Positions 51,601 to 60,181 of a stretch of DNA of 64,000 nt are shown piece by piece (the stretch's first letter is position 1; each line of letters opens with the position of its first letter). The notes under the pieces were generated by a model. The model saw only the letters and a program-made list of their open reading frames with translations, searched no databases and was not told where the DNA came from. The stretch is from Lingula anatina (taxonomy: Eukaryota > Brachiopoda > Lingulata > Lingulida > Lingulidae), in contig NW_019775736.1 of NCBI RefSeq assembly GCF_001039355.2, positions 68,882 to 132,881 of the forward strand, in the 5' to 3' direction. The position numbers and the translations under genes are program-made.

Positions 51601-54600
51601 GCCTCAGCTAGCAAAGCTCCCTCAAACCTTTATTTTCCTTGTTGGAATAAGTATAAAAGCAACAGAAATTTATGAAAGTTTCAGATACAATTGTGCATTG
51701 ATATCAGTTTAATATGGAGCTGTGCAAGAAAGTCATGTTTATTGTGTTCCTATTTGCACTGGCAATCACTTTGTCACAAGAAACAAGAGCTTTAGGGCTT
51801 TATGGAGAGGATCTGGAAACTGGCACTATGGGGTTTAAAGATGTTACAGAACTACTGCTACAAGAGATGCGTTGCCGCAGCATTCAAAACAAACAACAGA
51901 GACAAATCAACCTGCTGGGGAATCTGGCAAGAAAGTTGCAGGTAATCCAATAACTCAGTTTGTATTTTCTGGGTGTTTAAGGTTGGTTGGAAACAGAGGC
52001 ATGTGTTCCCTCAAAAATCATGAATTTGAATATAAGTGATTTCAAGATGGGTGATATATTGAACTTTGCAGAAAGTCTGATAATTTTGCAACACAAGTTC
52101 CATGGGATGTTAATGCACAAAACTAGATTAGGCAACCACTAATTCAAAGGTCAACAATAATTTTTTTTCAAAAAAGTGTATACAATTTTCTTTCTGATGA
52201 TTATTTTTGTTTTTTGTTTTCTATGCATTACATAAGAAAAGTCCAAAAGAAGAGTTAGACTAACATTATTTTGTTTATCATTCATATATCAAAATTCAGA
52301 GACAAGTACAAGATATCACACAGAAACTGCCTCACTCTGAGGATGAAGAAAACTTAGAAGAACCTCCCATTTTTCACAGATCTGCCAACAAGACCCATAC
52401 CAGAAATAAACGAAATATCCGAAGTGGTAAGCACAGTATTTCTGACCCCAGAAAACTATTCCATTTCGTTTGTAAAGTATTCTGAAAAATCAATGAAGTC
52501 TGATCAAAATTTTATCTAATTATAAAATCTGTTCTTAATGCACACTGTAGGTCCATTACCCAGTGGCATTGCCAGTGGTGCCACCTATACAAGATGGGGA
52601 AGAAAGACATGTCCACCAGGAGCAGAGTTAGTGTATGATGGTACAAACAACTCAAATTCTTTATCAGTCAAAATGTCACTGAATTACTAAAAAAAATCTA
52701 TTATAAACTGACACTTACACCATATAATCCTAAACAGATGGCATTATGATAATCATTTGAAGATCAGCTAGGGGCTGTGATTAATATATTAATTATGATT
52801 ATTTATTTTTTAAGGCAATGTTTAGACTTTAGTTTTCCTCTTTTATACAAGTTGTTTTCACAAGTTTTCTCAAGTATTCTGAGGAACATTGGTTTAAATT
52901 GTAGAAATATATGCATGTAAAAATTGATTGTCGTCCTTGATTTTTTTCTTACATGTAGGTGTGATAGGTGGATCTCTTTACACTCACAACGGTGGAGGTA
53001 GTGATCTGCAGTGTCTTCCCCACAACCCGCAGTGGGGAACTTATAAAGATGGCTTTCAGTCAAGTGCCTTCATGTATGGAGCAGAACTGGAGATTCAAGC
53101 CAATGACCCATTCAATAAAGTCAACACTGGGAGGATCAGAACTCTTCAGGATGAGACCCCAGTATGTGCTGTGTGCCGGTCCATTAATCGGTCCAGTCAA
53201 GTCATGATCCCAGCGAGAAGAGAATGCCCAGAAAGCTGGACTCAGGAGTATAATGGCTACCTTATGTCGTCACATCATGGACACAAAAGATCTCAATTTG
53301 TGTGCATCGATGGGGCACCTGAGGTAAACGAGGGTGGAACTGGGAACCAAAATGGTGCCCTGCTGTACGTGGTTGAAGCAAAGTGTGGCTCCCTCCCATG
53401 TCCAAGTTATGTGGATGGCAGAGAACTGACTTGTGTTGTTTGTTCAAAGTAAATTGCATTGTGGTAGATGTGATTGTGCTGAGCTGTCTACTATAAAGCA
53501 CATTTGTCTTGTTCTAGGCGCTTAATGTAGTTTCGCAAAATTTTAAAAAAAAGTTTTATTTTGATTGTTATTTTAGGTCCATACTTTTTACCCACTTTGA
53601 GCTAAGATAAATCAGTTGTATTCCATGTCAATGAGAATAATATACCAGTTCACAAAATGAGAGAAATACCTTATGCTTTATCTATGTATTTTATCATTTA
53701 AGGTGCTTTATTTGATTGAAATAGAACAAATTTTAGAGCTTTAAAACCAATATTTTACTTAATATTTGTTAAACCAGTTCCAGCAACATGGCTGGTCAAG
53801 ACGTAATTGGTACTTTGTGCTGTAGGTAAAGAAAATTGTTGTTTGAGTTAAGTCTGTAGATCTGGATCTAAAGACTGATATAGTACTGCATGCTGCTTAA
53901 TCAAATTTATGTATTACAATGTATATTATACCCTTCAGTGTTGCATGTACGCAAAAAAAATCAAACAAATGAAGAAAAATATATATAGCATACATTTTGG
54001 TCACATTCATCTCATTTTACCAGAAGATTGCCTTACTTCTCTTAAAATAAATTTCAAGGGTCAGACCATTCTTCAAATTCTATTTTTTCAGCATGTTATG
54101 ATTTTTTTGTTCAAAGTTCAAAGAGAAATTCAGGTGCTTGAATAAAGAAATTATTAAATGAAAAGACTTGTTTTTTTTTAACCATAAAACAATATATATT
54201 ATGAGAGACATTTTTGGCCACCCTGAAAAATGAAACAAACTCAAAATACCTTAAAGCTTTATATGTATTTTCTCTTTTTATGTACCTGAAGTTGTTAGTT
54301 AAAACCCAGTCAGTTTATGATGAATGATGCATATAAATACTAATAATACTGACATGACTTGAGGATCAACTTCCATTAGTTAAGTCCTAGCTTATGCTTA
54401 TATAATAGTTTCTGACTGATTCTAGCTCTTCACAAACATGAAAACTTACCAGCTGCCTCATCCAACACACCAACTGACTGGAAGAAAAGATCAATATTAT
54501 TCAACTATAATATATCTCACAAATGAGAACAGAAAAAAGAGAAAGCCGAGACCCTAAAATATTTGAAGTTAATCACTTAGAATATTTTGAAATGTGGGAA

Positions 54601-54811
54601 CCAGTTATTACTTACACATCTATCAATTTTTGAACAATTTTACAATGATTTCAGTTGCACAGTATCACACATATCTTAGTGAACAGATGCTAAATTAATC
54701 AATTTACCTAAATTAGTTAAAAATGTATATCATACTACTTACTGCAGCATCACATGAAATGAAGACAACTGCAAGAAGAACTGCAAGGCACTCCATGCTT
54801 TGTGTCACCAT
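37371..54811 (-). CDS. Secreted astacin (M12A) metalloprotease with MAM domain, 12 exons, complete
   Basis: Exons in transcript order: 54811-54743, 54477-54450, 45294-45235 (or its twin 50571-50512), 44807-44764, 43331-43256, 42956-42821, 42379-42204, 41802-41587, 41113-41075, 40722-40582, 40375-40113, 37454-37371. Every border is GT..AG and the phases join without a stop to give 443 aa. Residues 1-23 are a signal peptide. The propeptide has FEGDMDL (55-61), the aspartate-switch motif that blocks astacin zymogens. The catalytic domain runs from about 68 to 268, with zinc ligands H166, H170, H176, catalytic E167 (HELLHTLGFHHEQSR) and the Met-turn SIMHY (220-224). After a short S/T linker, a MAM adhesion domain (about 287-443) starts SCTFDRNLCGW and ends with a cysteine at the C-terminus. 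Meprins, cnidarian astacins and many invertebrate secreted proteases share this combination; substrates are extracellular proteins. Two antisense genes lie in its introns. A minus-strand AATAAA follows at 37252-37247. Confidence 0.9.
38518..38795. repeat. GC-clustered interspersed repeat with C/G hairpin, copy 2
   Basis: Copy within the second 2.8-kb block of the element at 35682-35950, differing by small indels in its C and G runs. Confidence 0.45.
42099..42165 (-). pseudogene. Relic duplicate of the 3' part of astacin exon 7
   Basis: About 105 bp downstream (in transcript sense) of the end of exon 7 lies a diverged copy of its last ~55 coding bases plus donor site: it still reads DNYVTV and then a strong CAG/GTAAGT donor. 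The match continues into the flanking AAACAGTAT sequence. The zinc-binding part is missing, so it cannot encode a working exon. Confidence 0.65.
43464..44236. repeat. Nested foldback element in astacin intron 4
   Basis: Outer arms 43464-43520 and 44180-44236 are inverted repeats (both contain GATTTACCTGTTGACTG or its complement). Inner arms 43521-43684 and 43921-44070 are also inverted (GGCCTACCCAACTACCAGAC against its complement; ACCCGTTTTCAAGGTGTGTG shared). On the right, 44071-44179 is inserted between outer and inner arms and holds its own hairpin with perfect 13-bp arms (44109-44121/44130-44142). No coding capacity; it has the form of a MITE or foldback transposon. Confidence 0.85.
46363..46369 (+). 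promoter_or_regulatory. TATA box of nested gene copy A
   Basis: TATAAAA lies 56 bp before the start codon, implying a transcription start near 46393. It is identical in position and sequence in copy B (51652-51658). The canonical TATA promoter contrasts with the housekeeping pair at 60 kb and suggests inducible or tissue-restricted expression. Confidence 0.7.
46425..48161 (+). CDS. Secreted protein with short-chain collagen C4-type C-terminal domain, copy A (4 exons)
   Basis: Exons 46425-46652, 47013-47139, 47264-47353 and 47668-48161 join in frame to 312 aa. Residues 1-26 form a signal peptide. Residues 45-90 are rich in leucine, glutamine and charged residues, probably a coiled coil for oligomer formation. 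An acidic stretch leads to RNKR (111-114), a furin-type cleavage site. From about 119 the domain typical of sponge short-chain collagen C4 and its many invertebrate relatives begins: ATYTRWGRKTCPPGAELVY, GGGSDLQCLP, CAVCRS, VMIPARRECPESW, EYNGYLM, CGSLPCPSYVDG and a final CVVCSK. Its cysteines suggest a disulfide-rich extracellular module. No Gly-X-Y repeats are present, so it is not itself a collagen. It lies antisense inside the astacin-MAM gene. An AATAAA at 48875-48880 could end a ~0.7-kb 3' UTR. Confidence 0.88.
48875..48880 (+). terminator. Poly(A) signal of nested gene copy A
   Basis: AATAAA about 714 bp after the stop, retained at the equivalent place in copy B. Antisense to the protease intron. 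Confidence 0.4.
49165..50363. mobile_element. ~1.2-kb insertion with hairpins at both ends, absent from block A
   Basis: Block A is continuous where block B has this segment, so the insertion limits are visible. Near the left end is a perfect hairpin (49179-49194, GAGGCG/CGCCTC). ATTGTACCACCAGC at 49200-49213 is repeated inverted at 50352-50365. The right end is a 30-base hairpin (50334-50363) with 13-base arms and one mismatch. No protein of length is encoded. Hairpin-bounded, non-autonomous elements of this kind include Helitron derivatives, but the family is not recognised. An N lies at 49364. Confidence 0.7.
49364..49364. other. Single-N position inside the insertion
   Basis: One ambiguous base within the mobile element of block B, so the structure of that element and of the block boundary may be incomplete. 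Confidence 0.9.
50512..50571 (-). CDS. Duplicate of astacin exon 3 (propeptide exon), block B
   Basis: A 60-bp minus-strand exon with intact AG acceptor and GTAAGG donor, encoding the same 20 residues (DLLSWTQPNLPPGVSPEEMG) as 45235-45294; only synonymous changes separate them. The exon is symmetric (phase 1 at both ends), so including either or both keeps the frame. In transcript order this copy comes first. Confidence 0.75.
51652..51658 (+). promoter_or_regulatory. TATA box of nested gene copy B
   Basis: TATAAAA 56 bp before the start codon, in a promoter nearly identical to that of copy A for at least 300 bp upstream. Confidence 0.7.
51714..53452 (+). CDS. Secreted protein with short-chain collagen C4-type C-terminal domain, copy B (4 exons)
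   Basis: Exons 51714-51941, 52300-52426, 52551-52640 and 52959-53452 give a 312-aa protein in the same phases as copy A. Signal peptide, coiled-coil-like segment, RNKR site and C-terminal domain are all kept. Compared with copy A it differs at A/T in exon 1, L/F and N/S in exon 2, and about eight residues in exon 4, clustered between NDPF and CRS (SK to NK, ITRLH to IRTLQ, V to I). The last-exon acceptor is ACATGTAG here, against TTCTTAG in copy A. It lies in the astacin intron between exon 2 and the block B exon 3. It is either a true paralogue or the other allele of copy A. Confidence 0.87.
54141..54146 (+). terminator. Poly(A) signal of nested gene copy B
   Basis: AATAAA about 690 bp after the stop codon, matching the site in copy A. 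Confidence 0.4.
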
Positions 54812-56678
54812 CTTAGACCTGCTTCACAGTGATCCCAAGAAGAAAGCCCAAGGTTTTAGATACCTGTCCATGGGTTACCTCACATATCCTTATGTCATAA
54901 TCACATATTGAGTGGGTTGGTCTTAATTGGGAAGGAAACAGGTGGAGTACTAAAGTCCATGCTTACATGCTTTGGTTTGGCCACATAACTAGTAATTCTT
55001 CAAAGCAATGTTACACAGCGATGCAAAATTTTAAAGTATCGAGTCAATTTTTGGTTTTCTTTTTCCAAAAGAACCTTGCACATGAAATCGAACCACCTAC
55101 CTTTCAGTTTTGAAAAAGATTGCATTGTGGTGGTATTCCTTATACTTGGAGCAAGTACTGGACAGATTTAATAACCCATTCCCCTTTTTTATACCCATGA
55201 TTCTCTCTAGTGCCCCTTAAGCTCTGGTCAAACCACCCTAATGTAATGTCTTACATAAGTTCCTAAAGGTGGGCCAATTACAGATTAAATTTCTTTGTCA
55301 CCTAGTGTGACATTTGCGAAAGTTCTCATATAACCCCGCTACATTTCCTGGGGGGGGGTGGTTACAAAGAGAAGGGAGGATTAAAAGATTCACTTTTTGG
55401 GATGAACATTTTAATGAAAAGGTAATGTAAAGAAAAAACAATAACAGTCTATGTATGAAAAAAACAAGAAGATTTACTAGTTTTTCTTACATAAAAATCC
55501 ATTTAAATAATATAAAAAGTTACTTAAATTAAGAAAAACACTTTGGCCAAATGTCAATAGTACCCATTAACGTATTAAAGAATAAAAAGACAGTGTCCCT
55601 AAAGTAGCTACTGTTTTCAGTAAAAATAGAACATTCCAAATAAAATCCAAAAATAATTATGTGTTTTCTGTCTGCTTATCAACCATATCCTTCAGACTAA
55701 AAAGTAATAACTGAATTAAAAAAAGGGATTATTTCAATATAAACATGATATAGATAGTCCTACTCTATGCTTTATTTCTCTACAACAGTATGTTTTGTAA
55801 TAAACAGAGGCAAGGGTGCCTTTCAAATGTATATCATCAAACCCCCATTGACTACATAAATGAAAAAAGAAATTGCACTTGTAAATATCCTTTGATCATA
55901 AATTGCCACACCAAAATGAAATCGTCATACATACATTAATTCTGATGTGAATAGCTCATCAAAAAGACAAACTCAAATAATGTTGGAATTGCATTGGGTT
56001 TTCTCTCAAGAATCAGAAGTAAAAACATTCAGAGTTAGTACTTCAAAGTGCTATATACCCTGACTAACTTTTTACCAAAATCTTATTCGAACACCATCAG
56101 ACTTCACTCTTTCATGTGCTGACCCCCACACAACCTTTCTCAAAACATTTTTGAATGTCAAAAACCAAAGGTAAGATTTACACACTGCCACTTTAAAAGT
56201 TACTTCAGTCTGTAACCTCACTTTATTAACTGAGTATATCAAGCCTATTAATCCCAACAATATGCCCATGGTTAACACATAAAGAAACCACAGGATTGGC
56301 AGACCTCTTTGAGTTTCAGTTTTTAATACATGCCCAGTAAAAAAAATCTCAAAATTGAATCTTTTCAATCTTGACCACCTTGTTAATTACACATTGTCGA
56401 GGTGTATATTCATATGTTTAAGAATCTGACATGTTTTATCAGTCTTTCAATTGTATTTATACTACTTTAAAACTTTTAAAAAAATCTACTTTTGGAAGCA
56501 ATAAATTAATGAAGAATTCCAGATACTGAAAATACTATTTCACTGAAATAACTGATCTGTTAAAACATTTTATTACACAAGTTAATATATTATACCAATA
56601 CTGAAGCATTTCATGTAATATAATATAATATAATGAGGCAACCAGAAGTGAATCAAATGTTAATGTATTAAATGTTTG
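54812..56678. other. Intergenic region between the astacin 5' end and the PPCDC 3' end
   Basis: It should hold the astacin promoter (right after 54811) and the PPCDC 3' UTR. A minus-strand AATAAA at 56573-56568 lies ~106 bp after the PPCDC stop. No canonical TATA box is evident upstream of the astacin start. A G9 run is at about 55351-55360. No other gene is seen. Confidence 0.5.
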
Positions 56679-56937
56679 TCACGTTTTTGATCCTCTGGCA
56701 ATAAAAACTTCTTCCACCTTTTCCACAATACTGCTCACCTCTGCCATTGCACCTAGGCCTAAAAATAAAAAAGGAAAGCAACCTCAAATATCCTTCCAAT
56801 CAATCAAACCTCTCAAATTACCAGAATTCAGAAGAAAAATCTAAGACAATCTTTCAAGTATGCTGTTGAGATATCTGATATACATTTTACTGATGATGTG
56901 CTTCTCCATTGTACCGATTACATTTCACTTACACATT

Positions 56938-56999
<62 letters not shown>

Positions 57000-59978
57000 T
57001 GCAAAGCATCATTCACAATCTATATCACAAATTGTACCTAATAATAAAATACTTACCGCTATCCCCACATATTAACTGCTTTGATATGCAGGGTATCACT
57101 GTACACCCTAGCTCCTCCACTGCCTGGATATGCCTTGCTGTGTGTGGATGGTCCCACATGTATGTATTCATAGCAGGAGCTACCAACAGTGGTTTATCTG
57201 TATCCCATGCTCTGATAATACATGTCTAAAAAAGAAAAAAAAGAAGAACAACTAAATTACCCTGACTATCAAAGTCTACTGGACACTTGCTGCTATTATC
57301 ACATTATTATCATCATCATCATTACCAATATCATTATCATTATTTATTATCATCATCATCATTACCAATATCATTATCATTATTATGTCTTTGCTTTTCT
57401 GGTAGGGAGAAATGTAGAATGTATATCAGGTAAATTATTTACCACCCAGTGATACCTGATTTTTATAAGTGCTCTGAAGAACAGGATATTGTTGTGATTG
57501 TGAACCAGTAAGTTACGGTTGTGGGCTGTCTTGAAGAAGCGCCATCCAGGTGTCGACACACGCTGAAGAAGCGCGTGATATGAATTGACTGGCACTCGAC
57601 TACGAGACACCGGACAGAACACACCTTGGGCGTCAAATCCACAATCTGCGAGTATTCCTTGACCAATACCATACCTACTTAATTATACCACTATAGCTGA
57701 CATTCAGCAATAGTGCCATAGTGGATATTGATCATGGAGCGGTTGTGAGGACGTACCAGGATTCCTATAAGTGGAATATAAGGTAAGCGGTCTACGCCCC
57801 TGATCAGGGCGTGACAGCCGCCTTTATGTGTATCACTGCTAGTTAGACTGTAGTTATCACAAGAATAAGTGACTTTAGCCACTCGGGTTCACTTCATTTG
57901 GCGACAAGGAAAACCGAGCCCGTCTCCTGTTCTTTGATCAATTTTTGATGTAAGAAATTTTTAAATTCCTTTGTCTGCCGCCAAATTTGGATAGGTGGGG
58001 GGAGTGAAAGTTTATTTAACTCCACGATCCGTGTGCAGGGGTGGCAATACTTTTTATTGTCCAACATACCCTTGTGCGTCCATTTGGTGGTATATGAAAG
58101 TAATGATTTTGGTTACTAAATTTAAAGATTAAAAGGAAATTCTTTCATCTAAATTTGATTATAAAGTAATCTCACTTATTCTTGGGGATAACATGAGGCC
58201 CCCCAGACTAATTGGTAGTGATCCCCTAATATATACTGCTAGCATCTGTTTTTTAAAGGTAAGGGTTTATTTTTATAAAATTTATCTTAGAATTTACCAT
58301 ATTTGGAGATTTATTCAGGGTAAAGTTTCTTATTTCTTTGTTTAGGGTGAAGTTTTTCGGGGAAATTTGAATAAATTTTTGAGGGAAGGTATTTTTGGGT
58401 TTACATTTATTTTCAATTTTTTACTTAGTTTTAAGGTCAAAAGTGAACCTTTGACTTCATTTATTGTATTTCCGGCTACATTTAGCCCAAGAACAGACAG
58501 CAGTATATATTCACATTGCCCATTCCATTGTCTTTTACAAAATACCCCTCAGCCCTATTTTTGACTTTCCCCCTGACCTTCTCAGTGAATCTGAAAGTTC
58601 CGGATCACAAGAAGACAGGTCTTCNCTCCTCCACTGCCTGGATATGCCTTGCTGTGTGTGGATGGTCCCACATGTATGTATTCATAGCAGGAGCTACTAA
58701 CAATGGTTTATCTGTATCCCATGCTCTGATAATACATGTCTAAAAAAAGAAAGGAAAAAAAAAAAGAAAAACAACTAAATTACCCTGACTATCAGAGTGT
58801 ACTAGACACTTGCTGCTATTATCACATTATTATTATTATCATCACCATCATCATCACCAATATCATTATCATAATTATGTCTTTGCTTTTCTGGTAGGGA
58901 GAAATGTAGAATGTATATCAGGTAAATTATTTACCACCCTGTGATACCTGATTTTTATAAGTACTCTGAAGATCAGGATATGTTTTGGTGTCAGTAAATA
59001 AAGATGATAATAAGTTTTAAAATGAAATTACACTGCATTATAGTAGTAATAGAAACTGATTAATGCAGTAATTTGATATGTATGACTATAGTTCAAGAAC
59101 CATTTTGAAATTGTTCAAATTGTTAGATGTCACAAAAAAAATTGAAATTAATTTTTTATCTGATGTCTTACAAGTAAATTGTCACATATTCCATTAGCCA
59201 TCTTGGCTAATGTATTGGCGTCAAGTGGAGCTACAATGAGAATATCAGCCCATCGTCGAAGCTCAATATGAAGAACAGGGTCCCCACGTTTCTGCCACTG
59301 TAACAGAGACATATTGAATATAAATTTTAAGTAAATATTTGCTTACAAAGCCATATCCAAGTTCTTCAGGCTATCACTTTTTCTATTAAAACATATCTTT
59401 CAAAAATGTTTCTGAATGACAGATGGCATCAGAGATGTGGTTTTAACTCACCCTCCATTCATCAGCATCCCTATGAACTTTGACATCAACTTCATTTGGA
59501 TTAAAAAAGTGACAGGCATGGTCAGTGGCAACAACCTCCACACTGACTTCACAGGTCTGAAGTAAATTAAAAACTCCACTGCATGTTTCTGAATGGATCA
59601 GACTTTTTATTTATTATTGTTAATGTAAATTCTTTCTTTTACCCAAATATAATAGCTACTGATTTGTCTTTTTAACTTGTGATTTTTGCAAGATATTTTA
59701 CTGATACAGTGGTAGAGATGTAGAACGTGAATAACGTTACTGATTACTCCCCAAGTTTTGGTTGCAATATTACTCGACTTAGACACACACCATAATACTG
59801 AGATACAAACCTTCTTGTCTACGTTAGCTTGCAACGATTTAAGGCCTGTTACAAGTTTAGGTATCTTGATAGAGGCCACGCTTCCAGTGCAACCAACCAA
59901 AATGTGCAAGGGATTCCCGCGGTCCATTTCACAAAATTGTAGGCCATCCCAGGTCATCAAGGTCGAGGGAATTCCCAT
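56679..59978 (-). CDS. PPCDC: Phosphopantothenoylcysteine decarboxylase, 5 exons, complete
   Basis: Exons 59978-59811, 59556-59452, 59297-59172, 57225-57057 and 56758-56679 join in frame to 215 aa, close to the usual ~200. The enzyme is a homotrimeric FMN flavoprotein that decarboxylates 4'-phosphopantothenoylcysteine to 4'-phosphopantetheine in coenzyme A synthesis. Visible signatures: HILVGCTGSVA (FMN-binding N-terminus), HIELRRWAD with the catalytic histidine, APLDANTLAKMANGICDNLL, PAMNTYMW (substrate clamp) and ICGD with the reactive cysteine, followed by G.GAMAEV. Met8 and Met18 are alternative starts. The intron before exon 4 is inflated by an apparent LTR element and a partial second copy of exon 4. 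The gene is head to head with NBAS. Confidence 0.94.
56940..56998. repeat. (CA)n microsatellite
   Basis: About 29 uninterrupted CA units in the last intron of PPCDC. Confidence 0.95.
57112..57489. repeat. Duplicated segment (PPCDC exon 4 part plus intron), copy 1
   Basis: It aligns with 58626-58981 including the exon, its acceptor and an ATC/ATT-rich microsatellite (57301-57385, a ~43-bp unit twice). The match ends abruptly at GGATAT where the LTR-like sequence starts. Confidence 0.85.
57490..58624 (+). mobile_element. Probable LTR retrotransposon 5' end (LTR plus leader), truncated at an assembly join
   Basis: The sequence begins TGTTGTGATTG exactly where similarity to the second copy of the locus stops. 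It is more GC-rich than the flanks and ends near 57896 in TTCA. It is followed by TTTGGCGACAAGG, which resembles the primer-binding/leader start of Gypsy-type elements. That gives a candidate LTR of ~407 bp and ~730 bp of internal sequence, cut at the N (58625). No gag or pol frame is visible. The second copy of the locus (58981 onwards) lacks the insertion. Confidence 0.5.
58625..58625. other. Single-N assembly join
   Basis: Separates the truncated LTR element from a repeated piece of PPCDC exon 4. Confidence 0.9.
58626..58739 (-). pseudogene. Partial second copy of PPCDC exon 4
   Basis: 114 bp of the 169-bp exon with its acceptor, nearly identical to 57112-57225 (two changes seen); the 3' part and donor are missing at the N. 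It is probably the allelic, insertion-free haplotype placed next to the allele with the retrotransposon, not a real pseudogene. Confidence 0.8.
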
Positions 59979-60181
59979 TGGAAATGAGGCTCATAGTCTC
60001 AAACTTAGATATGATAAAACAACTTTAGTGGATCTTTTAGACTGTTAAAAAACTGCTCAGAATAAGTGCTTTTGCTATTAAATTGCATCAAAAATTCCAT
60101 TTTGTTATCTATCCTTCTTAACTTTTCACAAAAATTACTAAATGAGCTTGCCGCTATCGAGAGTACATCACATGTGCCAGC
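59979..60181. promoter_or_regulatory. Bidirectional promoter between PPCDC and NBAS
   Basis: Only 203 bp separate the two divergent start codons, so both 5' UTRs and both core promoters must share this interval (and perhaps the first exons). There is no TATA box, as usual for housekeeping pairs. The NBAS start has a good context (AGCATGG). Confidence 0.75.

Larger units (their letters stand above)
49010..54255. repeat. Tandem block B with 1.2-kb insertion
   Basis: Second copy of the block at 44885-48993. The extra length comes mainly from the insertion at 49165-50363. Coding sequence differs from block A by roughly 4% by eye, non-coding sequence by a similar amount plus small indels. Confidence 0.9.

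Noticed and set aside
46425-53452. Calling the nested genes true collagens
   Set aside because: No Gly-X-Y repeats in any exon; only the C-terminal domain matches.
56860-57229. Plus-strand frames around the CA repeat and PPCDC exon 4
   Set aside because: HTHT translation of a microsatellite and antisense shadow of the PPCDC exon.
57301-57385. Regularly spaced repeat that might suggest a CRISPR array
   Set aside because: Only two imperfect ~43-bp units made of ATC/ATT microsatellite; eukaryotic context.
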